A DNA stretch of 64,000 nt from Ureibacillus sinduriensis BLB-1 = JCM 15800 (GTDB lineage Bacteria > Bacillota > Bacilli > Bacillales_A > Planococcaceae): assembly GCF_000772955.1 (NCBI RefSeq), contig NZ_JPVO01000044.1, forward strand, positions 1 through 64,000, read 5' to 3'. A program made the position numbers and the translations under genes. The notes beneath the pieces were generated by a model. The model was not told the DNA's origin. It searched no databases and was given only the letters and a program-made list of their open reading frames with translations. This document shows positions 49,725 to 59,405 of this stretch, piece by piece. Positions within the stretch are counted from its first letter, which is position 1, and every line of letters begins with the position of its first letter.

Positions 49725-50989
49725 GGATCAAACTGCTATTTCTCATGGTTTTGGTTGTTTTTGCTCTGGGAATTGTCTCCTCAATCATCATCATTAACAA
49801 TAAGGCTATATCAGAAGTGGATCTTGTCGCCGTGAATGACGTGGTGAAAACCGCCGAAAAAAATTGGGGTAAAATAAGTGAAGATACCTTTCGCAATAGT
49901 GAACTAAAACTACCCTTTTCGATTATAGATGTTACGGGGAATGTGATTTACCAAACAATGGGCAATCAGTTCAACAATATAGACGATGCCATAAAAAATA
50001 GAGATCAATTAATAGATTTGAAACTAAATAACGATATTGTAGGGAAAATAATTATCCGAAATGATGAAGAAGAAATGATGGCACAAATGAAACGTGAATT
50101 AATCGTTTCCATTACTTCAATCTTTGCTTTTTTAATGATAATTTGTACTGTGATGATGGGGTATATAGACAGAAATTTGTTGAAGCCTTTTAAGCAACTT
50201 CAAAACTTTGCGGTAAATGTGGCAAGAGGCAATTTGGCGATACCTTTAAATATGGACAGGAATAATTATTTTGGAGCGTTTACGGAAAGTTTTGATTTAT
50301 TGCGGGAAGAACTAGGGTGTGCCCGTCAGAGAGAGTATGAATCGAACCGTAGCAAGAAGGAGCTTGTTGCCACATTGAGTCATGATATCAAGACGCCCGT
50401 TGCTTCAATCAAAGCAGTAAGTGAGTTAATGCTTATGCAAGCTAAGGACGATAAGGTGATAAAGCACGTGAATATTATAAATTCGAAAGCAGAGCAGATC
50501 AATCTACTAGTGACAGATATGTTTCACGCCACGTTGGAAGAACTGCAACAATTAAAGCTAACCATAACAGAGGAATCGAGCAAAGTGCTTGAAAATATGA
50601 TTGAAAGTGTCAATTATGATAACGAAATCGACTATGAACCAATCCCGGAATGTATTATATTAATGGATCCTGTTCGGTTGCAGCAAGTAATCGACAACAT
50701 CATCAGTAATTCCTACAAATATGCAGGAACAAAAGTGAGAATTGCGGCTTCAATCAATGACGGGTATCTCGAGCTCCACTTTATAGATTATGGGCCGGGT
50801 GTCAGCGAAGGGGAGCTGCCGCTATTATTCAATAAATATTATCGCGGAAAGAATGTTGAAGGCAGTAATGGGTCAGGCCTTGGCCTTTTTATTTCGAAAT
50901 ACTTCATGGAAAATATGGAAGGCGAAATTGGTTGTTTTAACTGGAAATGCGGTTTTACAGTTGTCTTGAAAGTCAAGCTTGCCTTTTGA
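49721..50989 (+). CDS. sensor histidine kinase
   Basis: A 422-aa membrane kinase. Two TM helices (about 5-24 and 127-149) bracket a sensor of about 100 aa; HAMP about 149-200; HisKA with SHDIKTPVASI; HATPase_c with IISNSYKYAG, DYGPGV and GSGLGLFIS. Partner of the regulator just upstream (ATGA overlap). Together with the following ABC genes it forms a regulator-kinase-transporter module. Confidence 0.93.
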   Translation: MRIKLLFLMVLVVFALGIVSSIIIINNKAISEVDLVAVNDVVKTAEKNWGKISEDTFRNSELKLPFSIIDVTGNVIYQTMGNQFNNIDDAIKNRDQLIDLKLNNDIVGKIIIRNDEEEMMAQMKRELIVSITSIFAFLMIICTVMMGYIDRNLLKPFKQLQNFAVNVARGNLAIPLNMDRNNYFGAFTESFDLLREELGCARQREYESNRSKKELVATLSHDIKTPVASIKAVSELMLMQAKDDKVIKHVNIINSKAEQINLLVTDMFHATLEELQQLKLTITEESSKVLENMIESVNYDNEIDYEPIPECIILMDPVRLQQVIDNIISNSYKYAGTKVRIAASINDGYLELHFIDYGPGVSEGELPLLFNKYYRGKNVEGSNGSGLGLFISKYFMENMEGEIGCFNWKCGFTVVLKVKLAF

Positions 50990-51042
50990 CTCCGTTAGGA
51001 ATGAGTGTTTCGCTGGCTGGCATTAAGCCGAAGCGAAAAGAT

Positions 51043-51097
51043 TTAAGAATCAGTTAAGAATTGCACAAAGATTTAATAAGAATTCATTTTGTATGAT
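51043..51097 (+). promoter_or_regulatory. regulated promoter of the ABC transporter
   Basis: Two TTAAGAAT copies (51043-51050 and 51054-51061) lie 11 bp apart, a period typical for OmpR-family dimers. A TATGAT -10 follows at 51092-51097 without a good -35. This is what an activator-dependent promoter looks like; binding by the neighbouring regulator is inferred. A related TTAATAAGAAT lies at 51072-51082. Confidence 0.5.
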
Positions 51098-51128
51098 AAG
51101 ACTGTAATCTACATTACGGTCTTTTTTC
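51097..51128 (+). terminator. terminator after the kinase gene
   Basis: AAGACTGTAAT pairs with ATTACGGTCTT (one G-U) around a 4-nt loop, followed by T6. The left arm overlaps the likely start point of the promoter at 51092-51097, so RNA starting there would miss the full left arm. Confidence 0.75.
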
Positions 51129-51161
51129 TTTGAGTGGAAGATAAGGGGAGTGCTCTAAAAC

Positions 51162-51923
51162 ATGTCGAAGACAATTATTAAAACGGAAAAGCTATGTAAA
51201 ACCTTTTCGAGCGGTGGGATTCAGCAACATGTATTGAAAAATTTGGATATCGAATTATTGGAGGGTGATTTTACAATCATAATGGGCAGTTCGGGTTCGG
51301 GAAAATCCACGCTTCTTTATGCTTTGAGTGGGATGGATAAAGCAACATTGGGCGAGATCGAATTTGAAGGAAAAAGCCTGGCCAAATTAAATAACGATCA
51401 ACTGGCGATATTCAGAAGAAACCATTGCGGTTTTGTCTTTCAACAAATTTATTTGCTAGACAACATGAGTGTACTAGATAATGTACTGGCAAGCGGACTG
51501 TTAGTAAATAAAAATCGGCGTGAAACCGTAAAAAAAGCGAAAGAATTGTTGGTGAAAGTAGGAATTGATGAAAAGTCCTGGTCCAAATTTCCGAGCCAAC
51601 TTTCCGGCGGCGAAGCTCAACGGGTTGGCATTGTACGCGCATTAATAAATAATCCGAGAATTTTATTTGCAGATGAACCAACAGGAGCATTAAACTCTGC
51701 ATCCAGTGATAGTGTTTTGGATGTTTTAACAAAAGTAAATCGCGATGGGCAAAGTATTGTCATGGTCACGCATGATATAAAAACTGCATTACGAGGGAAC
51801 CGTATTTTATATTTGCGGGACGGTGTCATTTATGGTGATTTGCCGTTGGGCGGTTACGATGAACAAAAGAATCCCGAACGGCATGAAGAACTCAAGGTTT
51901 TTCTAGCCGAGATGGGGTGGTAG
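51162..51923 (+). CDS. ABC transporter ATP-binding protein (MacB/BceA type)
   Basis: A 253-aa ATPase. Walker A GSSGSGKST, Q loop FVFQQIYLLDNMS, signature LSGGEAQRVGIVRAL, Walker B ILFADEPTGALNS and switch His MVTHD. The Walker B extension matches the LolD/MacB/BceA group that powers FtsX-like permeases. SD AAGGGGAG precedes the ATG; the permease follows after 1 nt. Confidence 0.92.
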   Translation: MSKTIIKTEKLCKTFSSGGIQQHVLKNLDIELLEGDFTIIMGSSGSGKSTLLYALSGMDKATLGEIEFEGKSLAKLNNDQLAIFRRNHCGFVFQQIYLLDNMSVLDNVLASGLLVNKNRRETVKKAKELLVKVGIDEKSWSKFPSQLSGGEAQRVGIVRALINNPRILFADEPTGALNSASSDSVLDVLTKVNRDGQSIVMVTHDIKTALRGNRILYLRDGVIYGDLPLGGYDEQKNPERHEELKVFLAEMGW

Positions 51924-51924
51924 G

Positions 51925-54273
51925 ATGAAAATTATGAACTTGGCCATGGCCAATATAAAAAAAAGCAAATCTGCTACCATTTCATTATTTATATTCATTT
52001 TGGTTGCGGCATTGCTCCTGAATATTGGCCTAATGGTGATTACGCAACTAAATACATTTTTTGATCAAAAAGCGGAACAATTAAAAGATGGCCATGTAAT
52101 GGTCGTGATGGATCAAGCGAGTTATCAGCCTTCACTTGAAGATTTTTTGGCGAACTATTCCGGGATAAAAGAGACCGAGACGGAAGAGATAATCCATATG
52201 AACCTTGCCAATTATAAATTTGGTAACGGTGAACTGACGAACAGTGCGATAATTTTTAATGCGGATGCTGATCGGACAATCGGACCATTCAAATTAATAG
52301 AGAAATTCAATACATGGAATCCCAATGATATTTATGTTCCTTATAGCTTCAAAACAGATGGGGGTTATACATTGGGGGACGACTTCACCATTTTTTATCA
52401 AGGACAGGACTATAAATATCGCATTGCAGGATTCTTCGAAACAACGATGATGGGTACAAATAATAACGGCGTGATGAAATTTATGTTGCCAAAGACCTCC
52501 TACCAATCACTAATGACCAAAATTGACAATCACTCAAAAGCGGTGATTGTCTCCGCTGTGATGGAAGATAGAGCAGATGCCCCGGTATTGGAAAATGACT
52601 TCATCCATTACATTAAGGAATCCCTTGGGGAGGAAACGGCATCAAACAGTATTTTTGGGTTGAATATAGAAGTGGTTAAAAGTGTAAATACATTGACGAT
52701 TAATATCATTGCAACCATACTATTGGCGTTTGCAGCAATTATCGTAATTGTTTGCTTAATTGTGATTAAGTACCGTGTGTCCAATAATATAGAAGATGGA
52801 ATGGCGAATATAGGAGTGCTGAAAGCGATTGGCTATACAAGTGGACAAATTTTTGGATCAATCATTCTGCAGTATATCTTGATTGCCCTTTTTGCTAGTA
52901 TGCTTGGAATAGCGCTGTCATATGCTCTTATGCCATTGATCGGAAGTATAATTTCAACTATTTCTGGATTAATATGGATCCAGCGTTTTGATATGGTCGT
53001 TAATTTGGCTTGCATATTAGTTATAACGATTTGTATTTTTTTCGTAACATTGGCATCGGCATTTCGTGTTCGGAAAATCCTGCCTGTAGCCGCACTTCGC
53101 GGGGGGATTCAAACACATAGCTTCAGAAAAAATCACATCCCTTTGGAAAGCGCTAAAGGCGACGTTCATTTCCTGCTTGCTGTTAAGTCATTATTGGGGA
53201 ATTCAAAACAGAATATAATGATTAGTTTGATTGTAATGGCGTTAACTTTCGCCACAATCTTTTCAGTTGTGCTATATTATAACATTGCTTCGGATAAAAC
53301 CGCATTTGTGGGCTTATTCGGCTCGGAACCGGCGAATGTATATATCGCTATGAAGCCAGATATAAATACAAAAGATCTGATGGCTGGCATTGAACAAATG
53401 GAGCAAGTCCGCAAAGTGAATATATTGGATACAATTGAGACAAAAATTGATGGTCAAACGGTTTATACAAATGTAACAACCGACTATAGCCAGTTAGAGA
53501 ACAATGTTGTTTATGAAGGGCGTCAGCCGAAGCATGAAAATGAAATCTCCATCTCCTGGATTATTTCAGGGCTAATCAATAAAGGAATCGGTGATACGGT
53601 CGAAGTGGAATATGGAAGTGAGACAGAGAGCTTTCTAGTAACGGGCCTTAGTCAATCGATTGGTAATTTGGGACAGATTGGTTCATTAACAATGGATGGT
53701 ATCCAACAATTACAACCAGATTATAAAGGCAAGGTACTTTATGTATATTTGGATGGAATATCGAACGGAGATTTTATTAAAAATGTACAAGAACAGTACA
53801 GCGAAGATATTATTGAAACTTTGGATATCGATAAAAATATAGAAAGCCAAACAAGTATGTATACAGCGGCAGTATTTGCAATCATGCTGTTGGTGCTGGC
53901 AATAAATGTGCTCGTTGTTGTCATGATTCTATATTTAGTCATTAAAACGATGATTACAAAGCGAAAGAAAGAGTTTGGTGTAATGAAGGCATTGGGGTAT
54001 TCAACCTTTCAGTTGATGACCCAAATATCCATCAGTTTTCTGCCCGTGGTCATTACAGGTGTTTTGATTGGTGGTGTGTTGGGTCTATTTTTCACTAATC
54101 CGATGCTATCCATACTGCTTTCAAGTGCGGGTGTTAAACGTCTGGATTTTATTATCCACCTACCGATTATTTTAATGTTTTGTCTGGGAATCATAGTTAT
54201 TGCGTATATTGTCTCAATGTTGGTATCTCTGAAAATTAGGAAAATATCCGCCTACAGTTTAATGACAGAATAG
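51925..54273 (+). CDS. FtsX-family ABC transporter permease, two FtsX units
   Basis: A 782-aa permease. TM1 (about 18-40) is followed by a large outside domain (about 45-250), three TM helices with an FtsX core (about 255-400; ANIGVLKAIGYTSGQIFG), a second anchor at about 430-450, a second outside domain (about 460-645), and a final FtsX core (about 650-780; FGVMKALGYSTFQLM). This duplicated layout occurs in MacB-like/YknZ-type mechanotransmission or lipoprotein/peptide exporters. With the ATPase and two-component system it probably handles an envelope or antimicrobial signal; substrate unknown. Confidence 0.87.
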   Translation: MKIMNLAMANIKKSKSATISLFIFILVAALLLNIGLMVITQLNTFFDQKAEQLKDGHVMVVMDQASYQPSLEDFLANYSGIKETETEEIIHMNLANYKFGNGELTNSAIIFNADADRTIGPFKLIEKFNTWNPNDIYVPYSFKTDGGYTLGDDFTIFYQGQDYKYRIAGFFETTMMGTNNNGVMKFMLPKTSYQSLMTKIDNHSKAVIVSAVMEDRADAPVLENDFIHYIKESLGEETASNSIFGLNIEVVKSVNTLTINIIATILLAFAAIIVIVCLIVIKYRVSNNIEDGMANIGVLKAIGYTSGQIFGSIILQYILIALFASMLGIALSYALMPLIGSIISTISGLIWIQRFDMVVNLACILVITICIFFVTLASAFRVRKILPVAALRGGIQTHSFRKNHIPLESAKGDVHFLLAVKSLLGNSKQNIMISLIVMALTFATIFSVVLYYNIASDKTAFVGLFGSEPANVYIAMKPDINTKDLMAGIEQMEQVRKVNILDTIETKIDGQTVYTNVTTDYSQLENNVVYEGRQPKHENEISISWIISGLINKGIGDTVEVEYGSETESFLVTGLSQSIGNLGQIGSLTMDGIQQLQPDYKGKVLYVYLDGISNGDFIKNVQEQYSEDIIETLDIDKNIESQTSMYTAAVFAIMLLVLAINVLVVVMILYLVIKTMITKRKKEFGVMKALGYSTFQLMTQISISFLPVVITGVLIGGVLGLFFTNPMLSILLSSAGVKRLDFIIHLPIILMFCLGIIVIAYIVSMLVSLKIRKISAYSLMTE

Positions 54274-54291
54274 TTTTTCAAATTGCATTAT

Positions 54292-54329
54292 AAGAACGCA
54301 ATCCTATTGAGGGAAGGCGTTCTTTTTTT
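54292..54329 (+). terminator. ABC operon terminator
   Basis: AAGAACGC..TCC pairs with GGA..GCGTTCTT and is followed by T7. Confidence 0.8.
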
Positions 54330-54425
54330 AACTCCTACAACTTCAACAAAAAAGGCAAGCATAAAAAAACAATGAAAAGCCATTATAACCTGTAAGTCAG
54401 AAAACAGTTTATAAGGAGAGAAACA

Positions 54426-55481
54426 ATGAGGAATTTAGTACGAATGGCAATTGTAGGCATGTTAGTCTTTGGCATTTGTATAAGTGGAGCAATAAGTACC
54501 AATGCCCAAGTCCAACCTGTACCTAATGCGGGGGTTTTCATCAATGGAAAAGTTGTCAGCGGAATCAACCCGATTATAGAAAATGGCTCGTACTACTTGC
54601 CATTTATAGAACTTGCCAAAATCTTAAATTACAATAGCATCAAATTTGAGGAAAATACAAAGACCTATGAGATCACGGATGGCTCAACTATTATCCGGAT
54701 AACGATGGGTGGGACAAAGGCCAGAAAAGGTAATGAATATATAAATATTGAGCCCCCTAGATGGATTAATGAAACAGCATATGTTTCACTTCATGCCGGT
54801 GGAGCTATATTCAATTCCTACATTACCTTTAAAAAGGAAAATGGCTCGATTCAAATCCAAAACCCTGCCCAAAAATATGTAGTGCATAAAGGGGATACAC
54901 TCTATAATATTGCCCGCATCCACCATATCACTGTCGAGGAATTGAAAAAGGCAAACAATCTTGCAACGAACGTAATCCATGATGGACAAGTATTAACCAT
55001 CCCAAATCCTGATGGATCCAAAGGCGAAATGGAGCCTGCAAAAGAGCATGAGCCGGTCAAGAACAATAGCAGTGACTCCATAGCGCAGCAAGTGAAGAAA
55101 ATTCTTGAAGATTCCAAGAACTACATCGGGGCGAAATATAAATATGGAGCTACATTGGCGGAAGCACCAAAATTATTTGACTGTTCGTCCTATACGCAAT
55201 TTGTATTTGGAAATGCCGGTATCCAGCTGCCGAGGGTATCCAGGGATCAGGCGAGCAAAGGTATAGCGGTTTCAGCTTCAAACCTGCAAGCGGGAGATTT
55301 AATGTTTTTCACAATGAATGACACGTATACAGATGGAAGAGTCGCACACGTTGGGATTTATATGGGTGATGGAAATATGATTCATGCTTCAACATCAAAA
55401 GGTGTGATGATTACAACCAATGTTCTGAAAAATCCGTATTGGTCGAAGAATTATCTATTTTCAAAGCGAGTGATCCAATAA
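54426..55481 (+). CDS. secreted LysM-NlpC/P60 peptidoglycan hydrolase with copper amine oxidase-type N-domain
   Basis: A 351-aa exported enzyme. A signal peptide (residues 1-27, ending TNA) leads to a copper amine oxidase N-like domain (about 35-145, VFINGKVV..LPFIELAKIL), a LysM (about 150-193, YVVHKGDTLYNIARIH) and a C-terminal NlpC/P60 peptidase (about 222-350). Catalytic Cys253 is in FDCSSYTQF, with His308 (RVAHVG) and His320 (MIHAS). It cleaves peptide stems in the wall. SD AAGGAGAG precedes the ATG. Isolated gene. Confidence 0.92.
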   Translation: MRNLVRMAIVGMLVFGICISGAISTNAQVQPVPNAGVFINGKVVSGINPIIENGSYYLPFIELAKILNYNSIKFEENTKTYEITDGSTIIRITMGGTKARKGNEYINIEPPRWINETAYVSLHAGGAIFNSYITFKKENGSIQIQNPAQKYVVHKGDTLYNIARIHHITVEELKKANNLATNVIHDGQVLTIPNPDGSKGEMEPAKEHEPVKNNSSDSIAQQVKKILEDSKNYIGAKYKYGATLAEAPKLFDCSSYTQFVFGNAGIQLPRVSRDQASKGIAVSASNLQAGDLMFFTMNDTYTDGRVAHVGIYMGDGNMIHASTSKGVMITTNVLKNPYWSKNYLFSKRVIQ

Positions 55482-55508
55482 ATTTGGACAGAGAATCATG
55501 TAATTAAT

Positions 55509-55550
55509 AAAGAAGGCACATCGGAGCAATTCGAATGTTGCCTTCTTTTT
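55509..55550 (+). terminator. terminator after NlpC/P60 gene
   Basis: AAGAAGGCA..AT pairs with the TTGCCTTCTT side around a loop near CATCGGAGCAATTCGAATG, followed by TTTTT. Confidence 0.75.
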
Positions 55551-55569
55551 GTCTTGTTCAAATCCGTTA

Positions 55570-55631
55570 TTGACAAAGCAATCTTCCAGCAATAAAATAA
55601 ATCGTACAAGATGTATCGTGTACGATTTATT
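55570..55631 (+). promoter_or_regulatory. promoter and palindromic operator of the marR-MMPL operon
   Basis: TTGACA (55570-55575) and TAAAAT (55593-55598) are 17 bp apart, a near-consensus promoter. A perfect 13-bp inverted repeat AATAAATCGTACA (55596-55608) / TGTACGATTTATT (55619-55631) with a 10-bp spacer overlaps the -10 box and start point. This is a classic place for autorepression by the MarR protein encoded next. Confidence 0.82.
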
Positions 55632-55648
55632 TTGGGAGGGATTAAAAA

Positions 55649-56152
55649 TTGAATAGGGCTAAGTTTATTGGTGAATCCATTGATTTTATCCATCGCTATA
55701 CGATGAAAAGTTTGCAGAAAACAGCCGAAGAGCATGGAGTCACTATTCCGCAAATAAGGGTGATTGCTGATGTATATGCCCATAAAACGGTCAGCATTAA
55801 GCAACTTTCTCAAAATTTGAAAATGACCCAAAGTACAGTATCAGATATTGTTGAAAGACTGATTGTAAAGGAGTTGCTGGAGAAAAGGCCAAACCAAAAG
55901 GATAAACGCCTCGTAGACATCTCGCTAAATCCCAAATTGGTTGAAAAGATTGATGAAAGCATTTCGGAAATGGCCAATCAGGCATTGGTCGGGGCAATCG
56001 ATCTTCTAACTCCCGACGAACAGGATATTGTGGAGAAGGGTATGAAATTACTAGTTTCGGCGGTAAGAGAAAAAATGATTACCGAAGGAATGGACAACTA
56101 TGATTTCATCGATATTTTGTACTTCTCCGAAAAAGACAAACAAGGAAAATAA
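55649..56152 (+). CDS. MarR-family transcriptional repressor
   Basis: A 167-aa protein starting at TTG 55649 (GGGAGGG 8 nt upstream). The winged helix (about 25-100) has VSIKQLSQNLKMTQSTVSDIVERLI and the wing KRPNQKDKRLVDISL. It resembles YdgG of B. subtilis, which also precedes an MMPL transporter. It likely represses its own operon through the palindrome at 55596-55631 and lets go on binding a drug or phenolic ligand. Confidence 0.9.
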   Translation: MNRAKFIGESIDFIHRYTMKSLQKTAEEHGVTIPQIRVIADVYAHKTVSIKQLSQNLKMTQSTVSDIVERLIVKELLEKRPNQKDKRLVDISLNPKLVEKIDESISEMANQALVGAIDLLTPDEQDIVEKGMKLLVSAVREKMITEGMDNYDFIDILYFSEKDKQGK

Positions 56153-56176
56153 CAAGCAACTATTGGAGGATGAAAA

Positions 56177-59100
56177 GTGAAAAGTATCATTAAAGGGCGC
56201 TGGGCCATTTTTGCAATTTGGCTTGTTGCTACAATCGTTCTGACAGTTATTCAGCCCGATATTAACGCAATACTGCGGCAACAGGGCCAAGAAGGCACAA
56301 ATAGTGACAGTCCTTCTGTTATCGCAGGGGATATTTTGGGAAAAATGAATACGACTGAAGGAACGGATAATCTAATCGTCTTTTATAATGAAAATAAATT
56401 ATCCGATGAGGAAATGCTGCAAATAGGGGATGCGGTTGAATCAATCCGTGATAGCAGCTCAGAGCTTGGCGTTACGGAGATGATCGATCCATTCGGTATG
56501 CCGGATGCAAAAAGCTCTTTAATCTCCGAAGATGGCACAACCTTGATGGTGAGCTACAAGCTTGATAAACAAGGACGGGAAATTGACGATATCAAGGAAC
56601 TTTTTGAAAAGAAATTGGAACCTGTTCCCGTAGAGCACTACCTTAGCGGGGAAGACTTTATTAATAACGACTATCTAAAAGCATCTCAAGCGGGTGTTGA
56701 GAAAAGTGCTGCATTGACAGTGATTTTTATACTAATAGTGCTGGTCATCGCCTTTAGATCGATTGTTACACCTTTTATTTCACTGGTGCTGGTTGCATTT
56801 TCTTATCTTGTATCGATGGGAATCGCGGCACAATTAATTGACAAAGCGGGCTTCCCGATAACGAGTCTTACACAAATGCTGTTAGTGTTGATTCTCTTCG
56901 GGATTGGTACAGATTACAACATCCTATTATTTAATCGATTTAAGGAAGAATTGGCGCATGGGCACTCAGTAGATGACTCGATCATTAATACGTACAAGAC
57001 AGCCGGAAAAACAATTGCCTATAGTATTCTCACTGTATTCATCGCCTTTCTGGCACTGGTTTTCTCGGAATCGCCAATCTATAAATCCGGTGTGGTGGTT
57101 GTCATCGGAGTAACCATATTATTGATAGAAATCTTGACCTTGACACCTTTTATGATGAAAGTGTTAGGGAAGAAGATATTCTGGCCATCCAAAAATGTTG
57201 AAGGCCATAAAGAAAATAAATTCTGGGAAAAGACCTCTTCATTTGGTACGAAGCACCCGATTCTTATTACGATCGTCATTCTGGTCATCATTTTACCGAT
57301 GATCATACTTCATGAAGAGAAGCTTAATTTCGATACAGTTGGTGAGCTTGGTGATGCATATCCTTCATCAAAAGCTATCAATCTAGTAGCAGATCACTTT
57401 GGTAAAGGCCAAGCGATGCCTGCCACTGTCGTCATTGAGAGCAATGAAGCGCTCGACAATAATGATTCTCTAGCGGTTATTGATAATATTACAGAGCGAT
57501 TGAATGATCTAGAAGGAGTTAAGATGGTTTCTTCAGTCACTCAGCCGCAAGGTAAGCAAATCGCGGATTTTTATGTGGACAGCCAAATGGGGACTGTTAC
57601 AGAAGGGATTTCACAGACGCAAGATGGGGTTGACCAAATCTATAATGGTTTGACTGAAGCTCAAGAAGGTCTTGAATCCGCTGACTTTTCCCAAGTCAAT
57701 CAAATGGTTGATGGGACCGCAAAACTTCAAGACGGACTGACTGCTTTAACTGACGGCCTGGAACAGATTCAAGCAGGGATCGATGATGGGACGAATAATC
57801 CACAAACAATTTTCAACGGGTTGGCTGCAGTTGAAAAGAATCTCTCCAATATGAGTGGCGGAATTGCATTGCTTGCAGAGAGTTATGGGAAAATGCAGGA
57901 TGGTTATACCGAAATGGGCACTCACTATCAAGATGCGACCAATGCCTTGGTCGGAGTTAAAGGTGCAATTGCCCAAATGAAATCGATGATAGATTCATTA
58001 GGAAATAGTTATGTAGATTCTGATAGTGATGAAAATTTCCTGGCGTTGAAACAAGCAATTGATGGGCTCTCAACATCATTAGCCCAAATTACGCCGGAGA
58101 GTATTGACGTATTAAACAAAAATTATAATTCGGTCACTGCAGGCTTTGCCACTGCAAACGAAAATCTGGCAAGTATGAAAGACGGTCTATCCCAGATGGC
58201 TGGTGGTTTGAAAAAGTTGAAGGATGGACTTGGACAAGCTTCTTCAGGCATTGAAACAGTTGTAGCCAATATGAACACAGTAAATGCCGGATTGAGTGAA
58301 ATGAAGGCAGGTCAGCAGCAGCTTGTAGCAGGGCTAAATGGATTCGGTGAATTTGGCGAAAGATTAACAGATGTCAATAATGGGCTGGAAGGAATATCGA
58401 ATGGACTTGAGCAAACAAATGGCTATTTGACACAGCTTAATACAAACAAGACATTTTTCATCCCAGAGGAAGCATTAACAAATGAGGAATTTAAGAAATC
58501 GTTGGACGCATTCATGTCCGAGGATCGCAAAATCACAAAGATGACGATAGTTTTAAAGGATGACCCTTATTCTGATGAAGCCTTGGCAACAATCAATACA
58601 ATCAATGACACGCTTTTTGCTGGGTTAAAAGGGTCGGTACTTTCTGATGCGAAAAGTGGCACAGTGGGAACGAGTGCAACTACAAACGATATGAATGAAG
58701 TTTTATCGGGAGATTTAAGCAGAACAACGGTTATCGTGATCATTGGTGTACTGCTTGTTCTATTCCTGGTGATCCGTTCATTCTGGACGCCGGTATTTAT
58801 TACGGCATCGCTCATTGGAGCGTATTATACGGCGATGTTTATCATCAATTTTATCTTCTTGGATTTGTTGGGGTACGATGGAATTTCCTCCTTTGTCCCA
58901 TTCTTCTCCTTTATCATCATTGTTGCCCTGGGAGTGGACTACAGTATATTCTTGATGATGCGCTTTAAGGAATATCCGGATCTATCGCCAAAAGAAGCAA
59001 TCGTTTTGGCCTCCAAGCATACAGGGGGTGTTATCATCTCGGCCGTTATTATACTTGGCGGTACATTTGCCACATTAATGCCGGCTGGAATAATTCTGTT

Positions 59101-59236
59101 GACGGAATTAGCGATTGCGGTTATTACAGGATTGACTGTCCTTTGCTTTATTTTGCTGCCGCTCTTTGTTCCGGCGTTGATGGCGCTGCCGGATGCACTA
59201 GCATCTTATGTTTCCAAGAGAAAAGACAATAGTTAA
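56177..59236 (+). CDS. MMPL-family RND-type transporter (YdgH-like)
   Basis: A 1019-aa exporter starting at GTG 56177 (GGAGG upstream). The RND/MMPL plan is doubled: TM1, an outside loop, then about five TM helices (about 170-340), and again near 850-1010. LFGIGTDYNILLFNRF and ALGVDYSIFLMMRF are the two proton-relay TM segments with Asp. Between them the second outside domain is enlarged by a long helical region (about 475-765) with repeated GL..M..GL units (DGLSQMAGGLKKLKDGL). It follows marR by 24 nt and probably exports lipophilic compounds or lipids. Confidence 0.92.
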   Translation: MKSIIKGRWAIFAIWLVATIVLTVIQPDINAILRQQGQEGTNSDSPSVIAGDILGKMNTTEGTDNLIVFYNENKLSDEEMLQIGDAVESIRDSSSELGVTEMIDPFGMPDAKSSLISEDGTTLMVSYKLDKQGREIDDIKELFEKKLEPVPVEHYLSGEDFINNDYLKASQAGVEKSAALTVIFILIVLVIAFRSIVTPFISLVLVAFSYLVSMGIAAQLIDKAGFPITSLTQMLLVLILFGIGTDYNILLFNRFKEELAHGHSVDDSIINTYKTAGKTIAYSILTVFIAFLALVFSESPIYKSGVVVVIGVTILLIEILTLTPFMMKVLGKKIFWPSKNVEGHKENKFWEKTSSFGTKHPILITIVILVIILPMIILHEEKLNFDTVGELGDAYPSSKAINLVADHFGKGQAMPATVVIESNEALDNNDSLAVIDNITERLNDLEGVKMVSSVTQPQGKQIADFYVDSQMGTVTEGISQTQDGVDQIYNGLTEAQEGLESADFSQVNQMVDGTAKLQDGLTALTDGLEQIQAGIDDGTNNPQTIFNGLAAVEKNLSNMSGGIALLAESYGKMQDGYTEMGTHYQDATNALVGVKGAIAQMKSMIDSLGNSYVDSDSDENFLALKQAIDGLSTSLAQITPESIDVLNKNYNSVTAGFATANENLASMKDGLSQMAGGLKKLKDGLGQASSGIETVVANMNTVNAGLSEMKAGQQQLVAGLNGFGEFGERLTDVNNGLEGISNGLEQTNGYLTQLNTNKTFFIPEEALTNEEFKKSLDAFMSEDRKITKMTIVLKDDPYSDEALATINTINDTLFAGLKGSVLSDAKSGTVGTSATTNDMNEVLSGDLSRTTVIVIIGVLLVLFLVIRSFWTPVFITASLIGAYYTAMFIINFIFLDLLGYDGISSFVPFFSFIIIVALGVDYSIFLMMRFKEYPDLSPKEAIVLASKHTGGVIISAVIILGGTFATLMPAGIILLTELAIAVITGLTVLCFILLPLFVPALMALPDALASYVSKRKDNS

Positions 59237-59287
59237 CTTAGGACAAAATGAGGATATCCATAGTTATGCATATCTATTATTATTAAT

Positions 59288-59324
59288 CAGGAGCGGTTGT
59301 TCATATTGAACAATCGCTCTTTTG
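59288..59324 (+). terminator. MMPL operon terminator
   Basis: GAGCGGTTGTTCA pairs with TGAACAATCGCTC (one G-U) around a 3-nt loop, followed by TTTT. Confidence 0.85.
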
Positions 59325-59376
59325 CTAGTTTTGAAAGTCAGAAAGATATTTAAAGAAGTTAAAATATAGGAAATGA

Positions 59377-59405
59377 TTGAAAAAATGATATGATACTGAT
59401 ATGAA
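59377..59405 (+). promoter_or_regulatory. possible rsbQP promoter
   Basis: TTGAAA (59377-59382) and TATGAA (59400-59405) are 17 bp apart and lie about 28 bp before the rsbQ start. It fits sigma-A rather than sigma-B. Confidence 0.4.
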
